This document shows positions 61,510 through 64,000 of a stretch of 64,000 bases of DNA, in pieces (the stretch's first letter is position 1; the number at the start of each line of letters is the position of its first letter). The stretch spans positions 124,001 through 188,000 of the forward strand of contig NZ_JAKZAI010000005.1 in NCBI RefSeq assembly GCF_023156235.1. The letters run 5' to 3'. The position numbers and the translations under genes are program-made. The notes below the pieces were generated by a model. It was given only the letters and a program-made list of their open reading frames with translations, was not told the origin of the DNA and ran no database searches. This DNA is from Marinobacter goseongensis (lineage in GTDB: Bacteria > Pseudomonadota > Gammaproteobacteria > Pseudomonadales > Oleiphilaceae).

Positions 61510-62700
61510 ATGGCTGACTACAATATCTTCACCTCCGAATCGGTCTCTGAAGGCCATCCTGACAAACTGGCCGATCAGATCTCTGACGCGGTGCTGGACG
61601 CCATCCTCGCTGAAGACCCCCACGCCCGGGTTGCCTGCGAAACCATGGTAAAAACCGGCGTCGCGATTGTCGGCGGTGAAATCACCACCAGTGCGTGGGT
61701 CGATCTGGAAGACCTGGTACGTGGTGTGATCAAGGACATCGGCTATACCTCTTCCGACGTGGGCTACGACGGCGACACCTGCGGCATCATCAACATCATC
61801 GGCAAGCAGTCTGTCGACATCGCCCAGGGCGTTGACCGCCAGAAGCCGGAAGATCAGGGCGCTGGCGACCAGGGCCTGATGTTCGGCTATGCCAGCAACG
61901 AAACCGATGTACTGATGCCGGCCCCGATCACCTTCTCGCACCGCCTGGTGCAGCGCCAGGCCGAAGCCCGCAAGAGCGGTCTGCTGCCATGGCTGCGCCC
62001 GGATGCGAAAAGCCAGGTGACCTGCCGCTATGAGAACGGCCGCGTGGCCGGTATCGACGCGGTGGTGCTGTCGACTCAGCACGATGAAGACGTCACCCAG
62101 GCCGACCTGAAAGAAGCGGTGATGGAGCTGATCGTCAAGCACGCCCTCCCGGCCGAACTGCTGCACAAAGATACCCAGTTCCACATCAACCCCACCGGCA
62201 AGTTCGTGATCGGCGGACCGGTTGGTGACTGTGGCCTGACCGGCCGCAAGATCATCGTCGACACCTACGGCGGCATGGCCCGTCACGGTGGCGGTGCGTT
62301 CTCGGGCAAAGACCCGTCGAAGGTTGACCGCTCGGCCGCCTACGCCGGCCGTTACGTCGCCAAGAACATCGTTGCCGCCGGCCTGGCCGAAAAGTGCGAG
62401 ATTCAGGTGTCCTACGCCATCGGCGTGGCGCAACCCACCTCGATCTCCCTGAACACCTTCGGTACCGGCAAGATCAGCGACGACAAGATCATCGAACTGG
62501 TACGCCAGAACTTCGATCTGCGTCCATACGCGATCACCAACATGCTTGATCTGCTGCACCCGATGTACCGGGCCACAGCAGCCTACGGCCACTTTGGCCG
62601 TGAGCCGCAGGAAATAACCGTGGGCGGCAAGACGTTCACTTCGTTCCCGTGGGAGAAGACAGATCGTGCGGCGGCTCTTAAGGACGCTGCAGGTATTTAA
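61510..62700 (+). CDS. metK: S-adenosylmethionine synthase
   Basis: A 396-residue enzyme forming SAM from methionine and ATP. The start [26 protein letters not shown] and the middle [12 protein letters not shown] and [20 protein letters not shown] are the standard MetK signatures, and length is normal. GAGGAGC lies before the ATG. It is followed by ahcY after a 355-base structured spacer, giving a SAM-synthesis and SAH-recycling pair under SahR. Confidence 0.98.
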   Translation: MADYNIFTSESVSEGHPDKLADQISDAVLDAILAEDPHARVACETMVKTGVAIVGGEITTSAWVDLEDLVRGVIKDIGYTSSDVGYDGDTCGIINIIGKQSVDIAQGVDRQKPEDQGAGDQGLMFGYASNETDVLMPAPITFSHRLVQRQAEARKSGLLPWLRPDAKSQVTCRYENGRVAGIDAVVLSTQHDEDVTQADLKEAVMELIVKHALPAELLHKDTQFHINPTGKFVIGGPVGDCGLTGRKIIVDTYGGMARHGGGAFSGKDPSKVDRSAAYAGRYVAKNIVAAGLAEKCEIQVSYAIGVAQPTSISLNTFGTGKISDDKIIELVRQNFDLRPYAITNMLDLLHPMYRATAAYGHFGREPQEITVGGKTFTSFPWEKTDRAAALKDAAGI

Positions 62701-63055
62701 CGGTTGTGAGTCCGACTCTTGAGTTGGACCTCTGTTATTGCCCGGCCCGCTGCCTGTGGGGGTGGCGGAGCTGAGGGCTGATCAAAGAATGGCTTTGTGC
62801 CTCTGCAATCAGAACAGGGAGGCCCGAACGAGAATTTACGGCGTATTGTCTGACCGCATGCGCCAAAAGCGAGGCTGAGGGATCGGGGCTTTGCTTTCGC
62901 GGAATTTCGAAGGCCATGGATGGCCTGAGAGAAGCGCACATGGATGTGCTCGTAGCGGTTCCGCGAAAGCAAAGCCCCGATCCCGACCCGCACCCAAATT
63001 AGCGGCATCGGAAATCAAACTCCGGGGCCAAAGAAAGCTGACAGGAGAACACCAA
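62701..63055. other. Structured metK-ahcY spacer without a gene
   Basis: The first half holds several pairings: GTCCGACTC-TT-GAGTTGGAC just after the metK stop (one G-U pair), CAAAG-AATGG-CTTTG near 62784-62798, and an outer GGACCTC/GAGGCC-type pairing between about 62726 and 62824. The second half is dominated by the 26-base perfect inverted repeat at 62879-62984. The known SAH riboswitch core could not be recognised. CAGGAG precedes the ahcY start. A frame antisense to the spacer is not convincing. Confidence 0.6.
62879..62984. repeat. Cruciform-like element: 26-base perfect inverted repeat with two inner hairpins
   Basis: The arms at 62879-62904 and 62959-62984 are perfectly complementary over 26 bases (left arm begins GGGATCGGGGCTTTGC). 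Between them are two further perfect hairpins, GGCCA-TGGA-TGGCC (62912-62925) and GCACAT-GG-ATGTGC (62936-62949). The result is a three-way branched fold in RNA or a cruciform in DNA. It lies 72 bases before ahcY. No T-run follows, so it is not a standard terminator. Confidence 0.85.
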
Positions 63056-64000
63056 ATGAGCACTCCAGCAGAAAAACTGAACACCTTCGAAGACTTCAAA
63101 GTACGCGATATCTCCCTGGCCGACTGGGGCCGCAAGGAGATCAACATTGCCGAAGGCGAAATGCCAGCGCTGATCAAGCTGCGCGAAAAGTACCGGGCCG
63201 AGCAGCCGCTGAAAGGCGCCAACGTCATGGGCTGTATCCACATGACCATCCAGACCGCCGTGCTGATCGAAACTCTGATCGATCTGGGTGCCAACGTTCG
63301 CTGGTCGTCGTGCAACATCTTCTCCACCCAAGATCAGGCCGCTGCCGCCATCGCCGCCAAAGGCATCCCCGTGTTCGCCTGGAAAGGTGAAACCGACGAA
63401 GAGTACGACTGGTGCCTCGAGCGCACCGTCGGCGCCGATGTCGAGGGCTGGGAGCCCAACATGATCCTGGACGACGGCGGCGATCTGACTGCCCTGCTCC
63501 ACGAGAAGTATCCGGAAATCCTGGCCAACTGCCACGGTGTGACCGAAGAGACCACCACCGGCGTTCACCGCCTGCAGGAAATGCTGCGCGACGGCAAGCT
63601 GAAAGTGCCAGCCATCAACGTGAACGACTCCGTGACCAAGGCCAAGAACGACAACAAATACGGTTGTCGCCACAGCCTGAACGACGCTATCAAGCGCGCC
63701 ACCGACCACCTGATGTCCGGCAAGAAAGCGCTGGTGATCGGCTACGGCGATGTGGGCAAGGGCTCCGCGGCTTCCCTGCGTCAGGAAGGCATGATCGTGA
63801 AGATCACCGAAGCCGATCCGATCTGCGCCATGCAGGCGTGCATGGACGGTTTTGAAGTGGTGTCTCCTTACATTGACGGCGTCAACACCGGCACCGAGGC
63901 GGGTGTGGATCGCGCACTGCTGCAGAACACCGACCTGCTGGTGACCACCACCGGTAACATGAACGTATGTGACGCAAACATGCTCAAGGCTCTGAAGAGC
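63056..64000 (+). CDS. ahcY: Adenosylhomocysteinase, N-terminal 315 residues
   Basis: The frame is open to the end of the window and covers 315 codons of an enzyme of about 430-470 residues. It hydrolyses S-adenosylhomocysteine to homocysteine and adenosine with bound NAD. Visible parts are [92 protein letters not shown] and the NAD-binding [22 protein letters not shown] lies before the ATG. Confidence 0.97.
   Translation, partial: MSTPAEKLNTFEDFKVRDISLADWGRKEINIAEGEMPALIKLREKYRAEQPLKGANVMGCIHMTIQTAVLIETLIDLGANVRWSSCNIFSTQDQAAAAIAAKGIPVFAWKGETDEEYDWCLERTVGADVEGWEPNMILDDGGDLTALLHEKYPEILANCHGVTEETTTGVHRLQEMLRDGKLKVPAINVNDSVTKAKNDNKYGCRHSLNDAIKRATDHLMSGKKALVIGYGDVGKGSAASLRQEGMIVKITEADPICAMQACMDGFEVVSPYIDGVNTGTEAGVDRALLQNTDLLVTTTGNMNVCDANMLKALKS

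Noticed and set aside
62701..63055. SAH riboswitch upstream of ahcY
   Set aside because: The conserved GAGGAGCGCTGC-type core could not be found, although the region is structured.
1..64000. CRISPR arrays, tRNA or rRNA genes, insertion sequences and prophage genes
   Set aside because: None could be recognised on reading both strands; no regular repeat-spacer pattern or transposase-like frame is present.

Overview
The window is a 64 kb piece of a gammaproteobacterial chromosome, most likely Marinobacter or a close relative. This is an inference from gene content: AlkB alkane 1-monooxygenase, a urea amidolyase locus with a Urt transporter, a tkt-epd-pgk-fba cluster next to an ArsR-methyltransferase fusion with metK and ahcY, and dense, GC-rich coding on both strands. 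No rRNA, tRNA, CRISPR array, prophage or insertion sequence was recognised.

Layout. 1-9.2 kb: end of an FMN-dependent lactate dehydrogenase, peroxiredoxin, an SDR/TetR pair with a clear operator, rlmF, a nucleoside deoxyribosyltransferase-MOSC pair, an outer membrane DUF2860 protein, a phosphodiesterase and a Met/Asp/Lys-repeat secreted protein. 9.4-14.2 kb: a glutaredoxin-like protein, a large imperfect hairpin, a foreign-looking AFG1-type ATPase gene (10402-11883) with eukaryote-like sequence and low GC, and a GAF-PAS-GGDEF-EAL protein. 14.4-18.0 kb: a four-gene lipoprotein operon (LPP20, LpoB-like, TPR lipoprotein, LPP20). 18.3-30.7 kb: urtABCDE diverging from allophanate hydrolase and urea carboxylase, then a GntR regulator. 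The divergent spacer has a near-perfect sigma-54 promoter and two GTATAC-type operators. 30.86-31.06 kb: an unannotated CsrB/RsmZ-type small RNA with about 13 GGA motifs, many in hairpin loops. 31-36.5 kb: ComEA-like protein, DMT exporter, glyoxalase I, AlkB with a divergent GntR regulator, and a DUF6160-type protein. 36.6-44.7 kb: a flippase-like protein coupled to a fused degenerate phosphoesterase-glycosyltransferase, a DUF523/DUF1722 protein, DUF481, TrhO, a DsbA-like protein and nitronate monooxygenase. 44.7-49.2 kb: two DUF5666 proteins and two DUF6502-type proteins sharing TGGGA-N6-TCCCA operators. 49.3-50.9 kb: a 57-residue DUF6435 protein, then cbpM and cbpA. 51-54.8 kb: a translationally coupled DUF3348 / MotA-TolQ-like coiled-coil / OmpA-MotB-like / DUF2894 operon resembling the motor half of Zorya. 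54.8-60.2 kb: fba, pgk, epd and tkt on the minus strand. 60.3-64 kb: a SahR-type regulator, metK, and ahcY running off the end, with paired palindromic operators and a strongly structured metK-ahcY spacer.

How the genes work together. The urea locus imports urea and splits it by the ATP- and biotin-dependent carboxylase/allophanate route; the sigma-54 promoter points to control by nitrogen status. The SahR-metK-ahcY block runs the S-adenosylmethionine cycle. The tkt-epd-pgk-fba genes serve central carbon flow and the erythrose-4-phosphate branch to PLP. The strongest leads are the Zorya-like motor operon, the CsrB-like RNA, the foreign AFG1 gene, the DUF6502/DUF5666 regulon and the metK-ahcY structured spacer.
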